DNA of 59,730 nt from Oscillospiraceae bacterium (GCA_015063805.1 SVTK01000018.1:1-59730); one strand, 5' to 3'; shown: positions 17,440-26,450, numbered from the stretch's first letter. Translations and numbers: made by a program. The notes: generated from the letters alone by a model not told the origin.

Positions 17440-18510
17440 TTATTCCTCCTTCCCTTCTTCGTTTTCTTCTTCCACGCGGTATGCCGCGGTGGAGAACTGA
17501 GATGTATACTCGGCTTCTCCTTCGTCTGTAGCGGCACTCTGCACGTCCTCCTCCGCTTCGACGGCGGGAGCGGCGGCATCTGCTTCGGTGAGACGGAGGA
17601 AGATGTCCTCCAGCTTGGATTCCTCATACTGCATGGCAATGATGGGACAGCGACGATCGGCCATGGCAAAGAAGATGTCGTCCCGGGGGTCGGTATCCCG
17701 CAGGACCGACAGGGTGATATCCAGCACACCCTCCTGCTTGCCGGGGTGAATTTCTGCCGACTCGATCCCTTCAATAGAACCCAGCACCTCGTCAGCGGTG
17801 GCTTCATCGCAGCGCACCGACAGGCAAAGCTTACTGTTGCGGCTGATCAGCGACTCAAGATCATCAATGTCCGCGCTGGCCACCAGCACACCATGAGAGA
17901 TGATCATGACGCGGTCACACACCGCCTGCACCTCCTGCATAATGTGGCTGGAGAGAATGACGGTCTTCGTCCGGCCCAGCTCCCGGATGAGGTCACGGAT
18001 CTCCAGGATCTGCTTGGGGTCAAGGCCGACGGTGGGCTCGTCCAGAATAATCACCCGGGGATCCCCCAGCATGGCCTGGGCAATGCCCACGCGCTGGCGA
18101 TAACCCTTGGAAAGATTGCGGATCAGGCGATTCTGATGGTCGCTGAGGCGGGTCATCTCAATGATTTCCCGGGTCTGCCGCAGGGCCTTGTCATATTCGA
18201 TCCCCTTTGCCTCTGCCACAAACATGAGATATTCAAAGGGAGTCATGTCGAAATAAAGGGGGGGCTGTTCGGGGAGATAGCCCACACAGCGCTTTGCCTC
18301 CAGGGGCTCATCATAGATGTCGTGGCCGTCCACCGTCACACTTCCCGAGGTGGCCGCCAGACAGCCGGTGATGATATTCATGGTGGTGGATTTTCCTGCG
18401 CCGTTGGGGCCGAGGAAGCCGTAAATATGTCCTTCCTCCACCGTGAAGCTGATTCCCTTTACCGCAAGGTGATCACCGTACCGTTTGGTGAGATTTTTGA
18501 CTTCGATCAC
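17440..18510 (-). CDS. ABC transporter ATP-binding protein (GldA-like)
   Basis: A 356-residue ATPase with Walker A (GPNGAGKS), signature (LSKGYRQRVGIAQAM) and Walker B (VIILDEPTVGLD). The C-terminal extension after about 300 is rich in Ala and Glu and ends EEENEEGKEE. The reading frame is open upstream, but the likely start is GTG at 18510: AGGAGG lies nine bases before it and the product then begins with the conserved VIEVKNLTKRYG. It is the first gene of a four-gene operon (ATPase, permease, GldG-like, DUF4340). Confidence 0.92.
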   Translation of the reverse strand: MIEVKNLTKRYGDHLAVKGISFTVEEGHIYGFLGPNGAGKSTTMNIITGCLAATSGSVTVDGHDIYDEPLEAKRCVGYLPEQPPLYFDMTPFEYLMFVAEAKGIEYDKALRQTREIIEMTRLSDHQNRLIRNLSKGYRQRVGIAQAMLGDPRVIILDEPTVGLDPKQILEIRDLIRELGRTKTVILSSHIMQEVQAVCDRVMIISHGVLVASADIDDLESLISRNSKLCLSVRCDEATADEVLGSIEGIESAEIHPGKQEGVLDITLSVLRDTDPRDDIFFAMADRRCPIIAMQYEESKLEDIFLRLTEADAAAPAVEAEEDVQSAATDEGEAEYTSQFSTAAYRVEEENEEGKEE

Positions 18511-18704
18511 AAAAATGTTCCTCCTTACACCGAAAATCGGCAGCATCGCCGAACTATAGGAAATTATATCACAAAACTGTGTAAAATTGTTGTCAGAAAT
18601 ATGAAAACTGCGTGAAGGTGCGGGTATTTTTCGCAAAAAACAGCAGGAATCGGGAACATTTTCCCTTTTTTTTCGTCTAATTCAAACAGAAAGGAAGTGC
18701 ATTG

Positions 18705-19718
18705 ATGCGATATATTCCATGCAAACGGCTCGCCTCGCTTTTGCTTGCGATGCTCGTACTGTTCGCCTGCGCGCCGATTCCCCCAAAAATTCCACCGGTG
18801 GAGGATCTTCCCGCCGCCGTCACCATGGCCCCGGTCGAAGTGCCGGTTACCACCGAAGTACCTGCCACCACCGAAGTACCTGCCACAACTGAAGTACCTG
18901 CCACAACTGAAGTACCTGCCACAACTGAAGTACCGGCTGCAACTGAAGCGCCGGCTACCATCGAAGACCCCGTCACCACCGAAGTGCCCATCACAACCGA
19001 GGCACCCGCCACGACTGAAGCCCCCGCCACGACTGAAGCCCCCATCACGACCGAAGCGCCAATACCGGCCACCATTGCGCCGCAGGTATTCATGTACCAT
19101 CTCATCCTGGAGGAGCCTTACAGCAAATACGAATACCTCTTCGTCCGTCCCGCCGATTTTGCCGCGCACTTGGCGGCCATCAATGCCGCAGGCTTCCGCT
19201 ACCTTTTTGCCGATGAGTACGCTCTGCAGCCCGACCATACCGTAATCATCACCCTGGACGACGGCTATGCTGACAATTACAGCAATCTGCTCCCTCTGCT
19301 GGAGCAGTACGATGCCCGCGCCACCATCTTCCTCATCACCGACATGATCGGACAGCCGGGTTATCTCACCCCCGAGGAGATCGTCCTTCTTCGGGACAGC
19401 GGGCGTGTCCGTTTCGGCCTGCACACTGCCGCCCACGCCGATTTGACGACCCTCGATTCTGCAGCGGTCCACACCGACATGGCACGGAGCATTGCCGACT
19501 TCACTGCATTGGTGGGCTATGCCCCTACTGCCCTGGCCTATCCCTATGGCAAGTACAATGCGGCGGTGATGGATGCTTGCCGCGAATATGTGTCCTTCGC
19601 CTACACCACCGAAAACCCCCGGTATAAAACCGGCTTCGAGGCAATGAATATCCCCCGCCACCTGGTGGCGCGGGACACTTCCATGTGGGCATTCCTCCGG
19701 ATGCTGGGACTGAACTGA
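18705..19718 (+). CDS. polysaccharide deacetylase lipoprotein
   Basis: A 337-residue lipoprotein: signal with lipobox VLFAC (Cys22), a long Thr/Glu/Pro/Ala spacer (about 45-125) made of TTEVPA-like repeats, then a NodB-type carbohydrate esterase 4 domain. The domain has ITLDDGY (catalytic Asp, metal Asp), HTAAH (metal-binding histidines) and AYPYGKYN. It probably removes N-acetyl groups from peptidoglycan or another surface glycan, held away from the membrane by the spacer. ATG at 18705 is preferred over the adjacent TTG since AAGGAAG lies eight bases upstream. It is monocistronic with a strong terminator. Confidence 0.88.
   Translation: MRYIPCKRLASLLLAMLVLFACAPIPPKIPPVEDLPAAVTMAPVEVPVTTEVPATTEVPATTEVPATTEVPATTEVPAATEAPATIEDPVTTEVPITTEAPATTEAPATTEAPITTEAPIPATIAPQVFMYHLILEEPYSKYEYLFVRPADFAAHLAAINAAGFRYLFADEYALQPDHTVIITLDDGYADNYSNLLPLLEQYDARATIFLITDMIGQPGYLTPEEIVLLRDSGRVRFGLHTAAHADLTTLDSAAVHTDMARSIADFTALVGYAPTALAYPYGKYNAAVMDACREYVSFAYTTENPRYKTGFEAMNIPRHLVARDTSMWAFLRMLGLN
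18846..18960 (+). repeat. 18-base tandem repeat coding the TTEVPA spacer
   Basis: About six near-identical 18-base units (ACAACTGAAGTACCTGCC) occur in frame, four of them almost exact. More diverged units (TTEAPA, TTEAPI) continue to about 19070. Copy number could vary by slippage without a frameshift. Confidence 0.85.
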
Positions 19719-19731
19719 ATAATCCAAGCCA

Positions 19732-19777
19732 CATAAAGGAACGGACTTCCGCTTCGGCGGAAGTCCGTTCCTTTATG
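19732..19777. terminator. perfect 21-bp terminator hairpin with TTCG loop
   Basis: Arms 19732-19752 and 19757-19777 are perfectly complementary around a TTCG tetraloop. It ends the deacetylase gene and, in the other direction, contains the stop codon of the gene ending at 19773. Confidence 0.85.
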
Positions 19778-21491
19778 CTTCGGTAAACCGAATATAACCG
19801 TAACAGGTTCCGTCCCCCAGAGGCTCCTCCCAAATGCGGGCAAAGAAGCTGCCATCGTCGGCAAAGACCAGGCGATAGCCCCCTGCCCCATCCGGCTCTG
19901 CGAACAATTCCCGCACGCAGCGGTTCGGATTATCCCAATACCAAAAGGCATCGAACCCGTCCAGCTTCTTGGTAGGGGTTTCCCAGGGGCTGTACAGGAA
20001 GGATTCATTGGTGGACATGGGGACCACATCACAGGGGATGAGCCCACCGTAGTGGGCGGCCATGGCGCCGTAGAGACTCCACTCGCCCCCGGTCACCCCA
20101 ACGATATGCCCGTTGAAGAAATAGTTCTGCTCCTGCAGGAAGGTGGCATTGCATCCAATGAGGGCAATGCGCTTACCCTTCAGCGATGCCTCCTCGGCCT
20201 GCATCTTCTCCACCACCGTCTCGACCACGGCACGGTCATTGCGGTAGGTCGCCCGATAATCGTACAGCTCGGACACCGATGCCACGCAGAACAGGCACAC
20301 GGTCAAGCCACACAGCACGGCCCGCAGCTTCACCTGTCGGCGCAAGAGCAGACGGAGGGTGAGATCAATGAGAAATGCCAGCCCCACAAAGGAAGGAACT
20401 GTATTCCGCATGGAGTAAAAAGGATTAGCGATGAAGAAAAAGATGCTGATGGGCGCCAGGGTTAGAAGCAAACCAAACCCATAGGCCCACAGGATCTGCC
20501 GCCTGGGGGATTTCCCCTCTTTTTCCTCGGCTTGTACTGGCGAAACAGTGCATGTTTTCTCCTTTGCGATGAGCCAGCTCAACAAAACTGCAAGGGCAAG
20601 ACACCCCAGGATCCAAAGCCACTTGCCCTGGGAAAAGAGCATCTGTATTCCCCGGCCAAAACCGCCGAAGGTAATGGCGGTACCTGCGCCAAAGAAAGCC
20701 TCCAACACCTGCCCGCACACGTCAGGCAGAAAGACCTTGAAATACCAGGGATTGTCCGGGAGGGCAAGCACCATGCGTCCCGAAATTGCTCCCGCCCCCG
20801 CAAAGAGGGAGGTGACAAGGAAATATACCCCCGCCGCCCCAAAGGTCCACAGGGCAAGAAGACCACGCCGGTTTCCCTTGAACAGGAAATCCAGCATCAG
20901 CAAAAGCGATGCCGCTGCCGCCAGCACTAAACTCTGCTCGTAATATCCGTAGGCCAGCAGAAGGGCAGGAAAATACAGCACAGCGAAGAGCGGCCTCTTC
21001 TCCTCCGCAAAACGGCAAAGGAGCCACAGGGAAAGCGAGCCCCAAAACATCCCGCAGATGAGCCGTGTGGAGGCCGACACCCAATAGGTCCCCTCGATCC
21101 CAAAGGGCATGAGGGTGTATAGGATGAGAAACATCCGGCCTGTGCCGAAACGGCGGCGGAGCGTGCTCTGCCACAGCATGGCGGAACCGGCGTAAAGGGC
21201 AGACAGCAGGAAGACGCACACCGTCATACACCCGTTGAATCGGCTCCAGAAATACAGATCGGTGAGGGCGGCCAGGGGGCGGGAGGCCAGCAACCCCTGC
21301 TCCATCAGCAGCGCACCGTAATCGGGACAGCTGGGGTAATTGATATACTGGATATAGTCATCCAGCTGCCAGAAATATCCCCCGTCCCACACGGTGTAGC
21401 GGAAAAAGATCGCCCCGAACACCGCCAAAAAGAGGATGGGCTTTTGCCAACGGTCGATCCACAGACCAAGCGCCCGAAGCTTCTCCTTCAT
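19773..21491 (-). CDS. polytopic membrane protein, GT-C-like
   Basis: A 572-residue protein with roughly ten to eleven hydrophobic segments and a soluble C-terminal domain (about 420-572). An acidic QLDDY motif sits in the first extracytoplasmic loop after segment 1, as in GT-C fold glycosyltransferases that use lipid-linked sugars, and the general layout recalls GtrII-like glucosyltransferases. This assignment is tentative; no family motif is decisive. The start overlaps the galM stop by four bases, so it belongs to the sugar operon and may use or export its product. The stop lies within the terminator hairpin. Confidence 0.6.
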   Translation of the reverse strand: MKEKLRALGLWIDRWQKPILFLAVFGAIFFRYTVWDGGYFWQLDDYIQYINYPSCPDYGALLMEQGLLASRPLAALTDLYFWSRFNGCMTVCVFLLSALYAGSAMLWQSTLRRRFGTGRMFLILYTLMPFGIEGTYWVSASTRLICGMFWGSLSLWLLCRFAEEKRPLFAVLYFPALLLAYGYYEQSLVLAAAASLLLMLDFLFKGNRRGLLALWTFGAAGVYFLVTSLFAGAGAISGRMVLALPDNPWYFKVFLPDVCGQVLEAFFGAGTAITFGGFGRGIQMLFSQGKWLWILGCLALAVLLSWLIAKEKTCTVSPVQAEEKEGKSPRRQILWAYGFGLLLTLAPISIFFFIANPFYSMRNTVPSFVGLAFLIDLTLRLLLRRQVKLRAVLCGLTVCLFCVASVSELYDYRATYRNDRAVVETVVEKMQAEEASLKGKRIALIGCNATFLQEQNYFFNGHIVGVTGGEWSLYGAMAAHYGGLIPCDVVPMSTNESFLYSPWETPTKKLDGFDAFWYWDNPNRCVRELFAEPDGAGGYRLVFADDGSFFARIWEEPLGDGTCYGYIRFTEA

Positions 21492-22537
21492 CGAACCGAG
21501 AAAGCGTAGACGGTGCGGGAAGTGAATACCTCCCCCGGAGCCAGCGTCCCGTCGGTGAAATGGGGATGATGCATACTGTCGGGCATGGATTGGGTCTCCA
21601 GGCAGACGGCATGATGCTTTTGCTGGGGATACCCGCCCTTAAAGGGAACCGGCTCGGTCATCACGTTGCCAGTGTAGAGCTGAATACAGGGACGGTCGGT
21701 GAAGATCTGCATCACCCGACCGCTGTGGGGATCGTAAAGCTCACCCCGAAGGATGGGCTCGTCCGATGCGCCCCCCGTCAGGTTGAAGCAATGGTCATAC
21801 CCACCGCCGTACTGCAGATCCCGATTGTCCGCACCGATGTCCCGGCCGATGGCCTTTGGGGTGCGGAAATCAAAGGGCGTCCCCTCCACCGGAACAAGCC
21901 GTCCCGTGGGGATCAGGGCAGCATCGGTTTCCAGATAGCTGTCCGCATCCAGCCAAAGGGTATGATCGAAAATCGGTCCGGAGGCATAGCCGCCGAGATT
22001 GAAATACGCATGATTGGTGAGATTGATCACCGTCTTGCGGTCCACCTCAGCGCGGTAGTCCAGCATCAGGCGATTGTCCTCAGTGAGGGTGTAAGTCACC
22101 GTCACTGCAAGATTCCCGGGAAAGCCCTCTTCCCCGTGGGGGGAGAAGGTGTGCAGGGTGAGAGAATTCTCCCCCGCCTCGGCCTTCCACAGCTTCTCAT
22201 TGAAACCGTGGAAGCCGCCGTGGAGAAGGTTCTTGCCGTTTTCGTTGGCACCCACACAGTACTCGGTACCGTCCAGGGAAAAGCGAGCCCCCGCAATGCG
22301 GTTGCCCCAGCGGCCGATCAGAGCCCCCTGGTAGCCGTCAGCGCGGCGATAATCCTCCAGGCTGTCGTAGCCGCAGATCACATCTGCCGGCTTGCCCTCA
22401 CGGTCGGGGACGATGATCTGCATCAGTGCCCCGCCGTAGGTGGTGATCCTTACCTGCATCCCCGCCCCGTTGGCCAGGGTGTAGGCCTCAACTTCACGGC
22501 CATCATCCATGCGGCCGAACACAGTTTTCTGTACCAT
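21488..22537 (-). CDS. galM: aldose 1-epimerase (galactose mutarotase)
   Basis: A 349-residue cytosolic enzyme of usual length. Family motifs are VICGYDSLEDY, GRWGNRIAGARFSLDG, NLLHGGFHGFNEKLW and NLTNHAYFNLGG, with the catalytic His in THAYFNL-type context and a Glu near the C-terminal FTSRTVYAFSV strand. It interconverts alpha and beta anomers of galactose and related sugars ahead of the Leloir steps. It lies 24 bases downstream of galE in the same operon. Confidence 0.93.
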   Translation of the reverse strand: MVQKTVFGRMDDGREVEAYTLANGAGMQVRITTYGGALMQIIVPDREGKPADVICGYDSLEDYRRADGYQGALIGRWGNRIAGARFSLDGTEYCVGANENGKNLLHGGFHGFNEKLWKAEAGENSLTLHTFSPHGEEGFPGNLAVTVTYTLTEDNRLMLDYRAEVDRKTVINLTNHAYFNLGGYASGPIFDHTLWLDADSYLETDAALIPTGRLVPVEGTPFDFRTPKAIGRDIGADNRDLQYGGGYDHCFNLTGGASDEPILRGELYDPHSGRVMQIFTDRPCIQLYTGNVMTEPVPFKGGYPQQKHHAVCLETQSMPDSMHHPHFTDGTLAPGEVFTSRTVYAFSVR

Positions 22538-22561
22538 TACCGTAATCTCCCAAAGTCAGAT

Positions 22562-23578
22562 TCACGCATCGGGATAGCCGTCGGGATTTTTCTCCTGCCA
22601 GTTGGCGGCATCGCGGCACATTTCGTCAATGCCGTACTCCGCGCGCCAGCCCAGCTCTGCCGCCGCCTTGGCGGGATCGGCATAGCAAACGGCAATGTCA
22701 CCGGGACGACGTCCAACGATCTGATAGGGCACAGGACGACCGGTGGCCGCCTCATAAGCGCGGACGATGTCCAGCACCGAATATCCAACACCGGTACCCA
22801 CGTTGAAATAGTCCACGCCGCACTTGGTCTCGGCCAGGGCAAGCGCCTTCAGATGTGCACGGGCAAGGTCCACCACATGAATGTAGTCCCGCACGCCGGT
22901 GCCGTCATGGGTGTCATAATCGTTGCCGAACACATTCAGCCGCTCCAGCTTGCCCGCCGACACCTTCACGATGTAGGGCAGCAAATTGTTGGGAATACCC
23001 CGGGGATCCTCGCCGATGAGCCCGCTCTTGTGCGCGCCGATGGGGTTGAAGTAACGCAGAACCGAGATGCTCCACGCAGGGTCCGCCGCCGCAAGATCGG
23101 ACAGAATGCGCTCAATAACCAGCTTGGTCTGTCCGTAGGGATTGGTGGTGGAGAGGGGAAAATCCTCTCTGATCGGCACCGTAGCGGGATTGCCGTATAC
23201 GGTAGCCGAAGAGCTGAACACCAGGCGCTTGACCCCAAACTCTGCCATCACATCGCAGAGATTGAGGGTGCCGGTGATATTATTGTGATAGTAGCGCAGA
23301 GGCTGCGCGCAGGACTCGCCCACCGCCTTCAGCCCGGCGAAATGGATCACGCTGTCGATCTTATTGCCCGAGAAAACCGCACGCAGCGCACCGCGGTCAA
23401 GCAGATCCACCTCGTAGAAACGGGGACGGACACCGGTAATCGCTTCAATACGATCCAGCACCACGGGTTTGCTGTTGCTGAAATTGTCGACGATGACCAC
23501 CTCGCGGCCTGCCTCGATGAGTTCAACCACAGTATGGGAACCGATAAATCCCGTACCGCCTGTAATCAGAATTGCCAT
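22562..23578 (-). CDS. galE: UDP-glucose 4-epimerase
   Basis: A 338-residue short-chain dehydrogenase family enzyme. The NAD-binding GGTGFIGSH is at the N-terminus, the catalytic Ser in SSSATVYG, and the YGQTK (YxxxK) pair follows. RYFNPIGAHKSG and NPDGYPDA at the C-terminus are typical GalE stretches. It interconverts UDP-Glc and UDP-Gal, and in some bacteria UDP-GlcNAc and UDP-GalNAc. The kinase and nucleotidyltransferase encoded upstream make the N-acetyl-hexosamine version worth considering. Confidence 0.95.
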   Translation of the reverse strand: MAILITGGTGFIGSHTVVELIEAGREVVIVDNFSNSKPVVLDRIEAITGVRPRFYEVDLLDRGALRAVFSGNKIDSVIHFAGLKAVGESCAQPLRYYHNNITGTLNLCDVMAEFGVKRLVFSSSATVYGNPATVPIREDFPLSTTNPYGQTKLVIERILSDLAAADPAWSISVLRYFNPIGAHKSGLIGEDPRGIPNNLLPYIVKVSAGKLERLNVFGNDYDTHDGTGVRDYIHVVDLARAHLKALALAETKCGVDYFNVGTGVGYSVLDIVRAYEAATGRPVPYQIVGRRPGDIAVCYADPAKAAAELGWRAEYGIDEMCRDAANWQEKNPDGYPDA

Positions 23579-23603
23579 AACATTTCCTCCCTGTCAGTTT
23601 TTC

Positions 23604-24695
23604 TTAGTGAATATATTTTTCGATAATTGCATTCAGCTCGGACATTTTGGCCTCGATGTCGGCCGCCAGCTTGAACTGATTGCGTGCACGGTCCAGATTG
23701 TGGGTGGGATAGTGGATGCGGAAGTACACATCCCCGTTGAGATAGTCGCCGAGGAATCGGATGCCCGTTTCAAAGGTAAGCATCCACGCCCCCATGGGAA
23801 GAGCGCGAAGCTCAGCCTCGGTGAGTGCACCGCCCAGCCCTGCCAAAAAGCCCCGAGTAAACACATCAAAGAGATCCGTCCGCAGGTAAACGCGGTCCAG
23901 ATCGGTCTCATCCTCGGCAGCGCTGGATGCCCCGAAGCGAATGGCGTCCCCGAAATCGTAAAGCACAGAGCCCGGCATGACGGTATCCAGGTCGATAACG
24001 CAGATCCCCTCCCCCGTCTCGTTGTCCAGCATAACGTTGTTGAGCTTGGTGTCATTGTGGGTAACCCGCAGGGGGAGCGTTCCGTCAGCGATGCCGTCCA
24101 TGATAAAGGAGCACTTATCCTCCGCAGCCAGGGCAAAGGCAACCTCCTTCTCCGCCCCTGCAGCACGGCCCGCCCGATTCTCCGCGACTGCGGCTTTGAA
24201 ATCCGCCATACGGCTGACGGTGTTATGGAAGTTGGGGATGGTTTCGCAGAGGGTATCGGCCGGATAGTCGGCCAGCATCCGCTGGAACTTGCCAAAGGCA
24301 TAGGCCGCCTTTTCAAACAGCTCGGCATCAGCCGACTGATGAGAAGTCGCCCCCTCAATGCAAAGGTAGGCCCGCCAATAACGGCCCTCGGCGTCCACAT
24401 ACGCCACACCGCCCTCCACGGTTGCGATAACGGTCAGCGTTTCCCGCAGGGGATCGCCCCCTGCCGACTCGATCTTCTCCCGAAGGAACTCGGTGACACC
24501 GATGATATTGGCCATCACCGCATCGGGATCCTTGAAAACAGCGGTATTGATCTGCTGCAGAATGTATCGCGTCCCCGACGCGCAGGTAACAAAATATGTT
24601 CCGTTGATGTGTCCCGTCTCGCAGACGGAGGTCTCGGTGACCTCGCTGTCAAACAGGAATTGTGCGGCAATTTCCCGCAGCTGCATCTCATTCAT
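23604..24695 (-). CDS. phosphotransferase, N-acetylhexosamine 1-kinase-like
   Basis: A 363-residue protein of the aminoglycoside phosphotransferase/choline kinase superfamily. The catalytic loop reads VTHNDTKLNNVMLD and the metal-binding segment VIDLDTVMPG, followed by YDFGDAIR. These closely match the NahK-type N-acetylhexosamine anomeric kinases known from bifidobacteria. It would make GlcNAc-1-P or GalNAc-1-P, though the substrate is inferred. The start at 24695 is chosen for a GTGAGG site upstream; longer starts overlap the preceding gene. Neighbours are galE, galM and a sugar nucleotidyltransferase, which makes a salvage pathway coherent. Confidence 0.8.
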   Translation of the reverse strand: MNEMQLREIAAQFLFDSEVTETSVCETGHINGTYFVTCASGTRYILQQINTAVFKDPDAVMANIIGVTEFLREKIESAGGDPLRETLTVIATVEGGVAYVDAEGRYWRAYLCIEGATSHQSADAELFEKAAYAFGKFQRMLADYPADTLCETIPNFHNTVSRMADFKAAVAENRAGRAAGAEKEVAFALAAEDKCSFIMDGIADGTLPLRVTHNDTKLNNVMLDNETGEGICVIDLDTVMPGSVLYDFGDAIRFGASSAAEDETDLDRVYLRTDLFDVFTRGFLAGLGGALTEAELRALPMGAWMLTFETGIRFLGDYLNGDVYFRIHYPTHNLDRARNQFKLAADIEAKMSELNAIIEKYIH

Positions 24696-24705
24696 ATCCA
24701 ATCCC

Positions 24706-25614
24706 TCACCAAAGCTTCTCGGGATAGACCCCCTCGGCAATGAGGCGGCGGATCCCCGCCATCACCAGAGGCTTATCCTCGGGATAAGTCACGCCCTGCC
24801 ATACGGCATCGGTGCTCAGCACCTGCACGCGGCAAAGGCCCTCTTCCATCATCTTCTCCACCGCGCCGGGGAGATAGAACTCGCGCTTGAGCGGGTCGCC
24901 CCCCTCGGCGGCCAAAAATTCGGCGAAGTGGCGTTCAAAGCCTTCCATGGCCCGGGGCGTGAAGCCCCAGCAGTTCATGGAAACGGTAGTATCGGTGGGC
25001 AGAGCGAATTCCTGCTCCCCCTCCAGATAAGCGGCACCGTCGGGAGTACGCATGATTTTAGTGCGTTCCACGATGCTGTCCAGATACCCATGGGCATCGG
25101 TGGTACAAACGCCACGGGACACGGTTCCGTGATCGGTAAGGGTGTTATCCAGGGCATAGCCCACCATGCAGAAGGGCTCTTTCCCGTCCACATCGGTGCG
25201 GGCTGTCCGCAGGAACTCACCCAGCTGCATAAAGGCATCTCTGCCGTAGAAGTCATCGGCGTTGATTACAGCGAAGTTGTCGTCCCCCACCGCCTCTTTT
25301 GCGCTGAGTACGGCATGGCCTGTACCCCAAGGGCGAACACGTCCTTCGGGCACGCAATGGGGCGCGGGGATATCCTCCAGCCGCTGGAAGGCGTAGCTGC
25401 AGGCAATCTTGCTCTCCACCCGTGCGCCCACCGTCTCCTTGAAGAGGGCGTAGTTTTCCTCTTTGATCACAAACACCACCCGATCAAATCCGGCAGCGAT
25501 GGCATCGTAGATAGAAAAGTCCAGAATAAAGGCCCCCTGCCCGGTGATGGGGTCGATCTGCTTCAGGCCGCCGTAACGGGAGCCCATTCCCGCGGCCATA
25601 ATTACCAAAGTCAT
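24706..25614 (-). CDS. sugar-1-phosphate nucleotidyltransferase
   Basis: A 302-residue enzyme. The N-terminal MAAGMGSRYGGLKQ is the nucleotide-binding motif of the NTP_transferase family, followed by RPWGTGHAV and the metal-binding FAVINADDFYG. There is no left-handed beta-helix acyltransferase domain, so it is not a GlmU-type fusion. It likely forms a UDP-sugar from a hexose-1-phosphate and UTP. Ten bases separate it from the NahK-like kinase, suggesting that it uses that kinase's product. First gene of the sugar operon, or second if the upstream membrane protein belongs. Confidence 0.83.
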   Translation of the reverse strand: MTLVIMAAGMGSRYGGLKQIDPITGQGAFILDFSIYDAIAAGFDRVVFVIKEENYALFKETVGARVESKIACSYAFQRLEDIPAPHCVPEGRVRPWGTGHAVLSAKEAVGDDNFAVINADDFYGRDAFMQLGEFLRTARTDVDGKEPFCMVGYALDNTLTDHGTVSRGVCTTDAHGYLDSIVERTKIMRTPDGAAYLEGEQEFALPTDTTVSMNCWGFTPRAMEGFERHFAEFLAAEGGDPLKREFYLPGAVEKMMEEGLCRVQVLSTDAVWQGVTYPEDKPLVMAGIRRLIAEGVYPEKLW

Positions 25615-25655
25615 ATTGTACGAATCTCCTTAGTCATGTCAAAATCAAGGGGATG

Positions 25656-26387
25656 TTATTCTTCAAAATTCATGATAGCTCGGAAGGTTTCCAGGGCCTG
25701 GGCGTAGGTCTTCTCTGCCCGCTCGCGGTTCATCAGCGAAGCCAGCGAGCCCTGTCGGCGGAAGCCGATAAGGGTATCAGCGGGCATCTCCGCCGCCGCA
25801 GTAAAGTAACGGCCAAAGTCGGTGTCCGACAGCCGAACGGTATAATCATCATATGCCGTCTCGGGCTTTCTGCCCAGTGCCTCGCTCAGGGGCAGAAACG
25901 CCCCGTTTTCCCGCACGGTTTCATAGATCCATGCCTCCATCAGGCAAATGCTGTACTCGCCGGTCTGCAGCAGCTGATAGAACTTATTCAGCTCCTGGGC
26001 GTAATACCCCGTGTTGATGAGGGGATTCTCTTCCCCCGACTCAATCAGTTCCTGGCGAAGTGCCTTGATCTGCTCTTCCGAGAGAATGTACAGAGAGGAT
26101 ATTCCCGCCTGCTTGCGGCCGTCGCCGTTATAATCTTTGGGCATCACCGCGCCGATGGCAGAGGAAAGCTCTGTCCCCCCCGACTCCACGAAAGAATAGG
26201 AGCCGGCGTAAAGAACGTTGACGTCGGTCTGCTCCTTGGTGCACATCTGCAGGGTACAGATCAGCACCACAATCAGGGTAAACGCCCCGATCACGGTGTG
26301 CCACTTATAGTGGTACCAGTAATTGTCCAGCCAGCGGAGAAACCGGTTCTCCACACGGATCTCTCCACTCTGCATTTTTTCGCTCAT
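25656..26387 (-). CDS. single-pass membrane protein, unknown function
   Basis: A 243-residue protein with a charged N-terminal cytosolic part (about 1-32), one transmembrane segment (about 33-50) and an extracytoplasmic remainder. I do not recognise the family. The outer domain is polar and mixed alpha/beta, without catalytic motifs I can name. It lies 41 bases before the nucleotidyltransferase gene and downstream of the greA terminator, so it could head the sugar operon. Confidence 0.65.
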   Translation of the reverse strand: MSEKMQSGEIRVENRFLRWLDNYWYHYKWHTVIGAFTLIVVLICTLQMCTKEQTDVNVLYAGSYSFVESGGTELSSAIGAVMPKDYNGDGRKQAGISSLYILSEEQIKALRQELIESGEENPLINTGYYAQELNKFYQLLQTGEYSICLMEAWIYETVRENGAFLPLSEALGRKPETAYDDYTVRLSDTDFGRYFTAAAEMPADTLIGFRRQGSLASLMNRERAEKTYAQALETFRAIMNFEE

Positions 26388-26410
26388 TGTACAAGCCTCC
26401 CTTGAATGCC

Positions 26411-26444
26411 AAAAACGGGAGCCGCCCTCACAAGCGTGCTCCCG
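26411..26444 (-). terminator. terminator of greA
   Basis: Minus-strand stem CGGGAGC...GCTCCCG followed by TTTTTGG, nine bases past the greA stop. Confidence 0.8.
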
Positions 26445-26450
26445 AATTGA

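Noticed and set aside
18555-18585. Promoter for the ABC operon at a minus-strand TATAAT near 18563-18568
   Set aside because: The -10 is good but the -35 region (AACAAT) is poor, so it was not listed as a supported promoter.
18846-19070. Possible CRISPR array
   Set aside because: Repeats are 18 bases, head to tail without spacers, and in frame inside a coding sequence.
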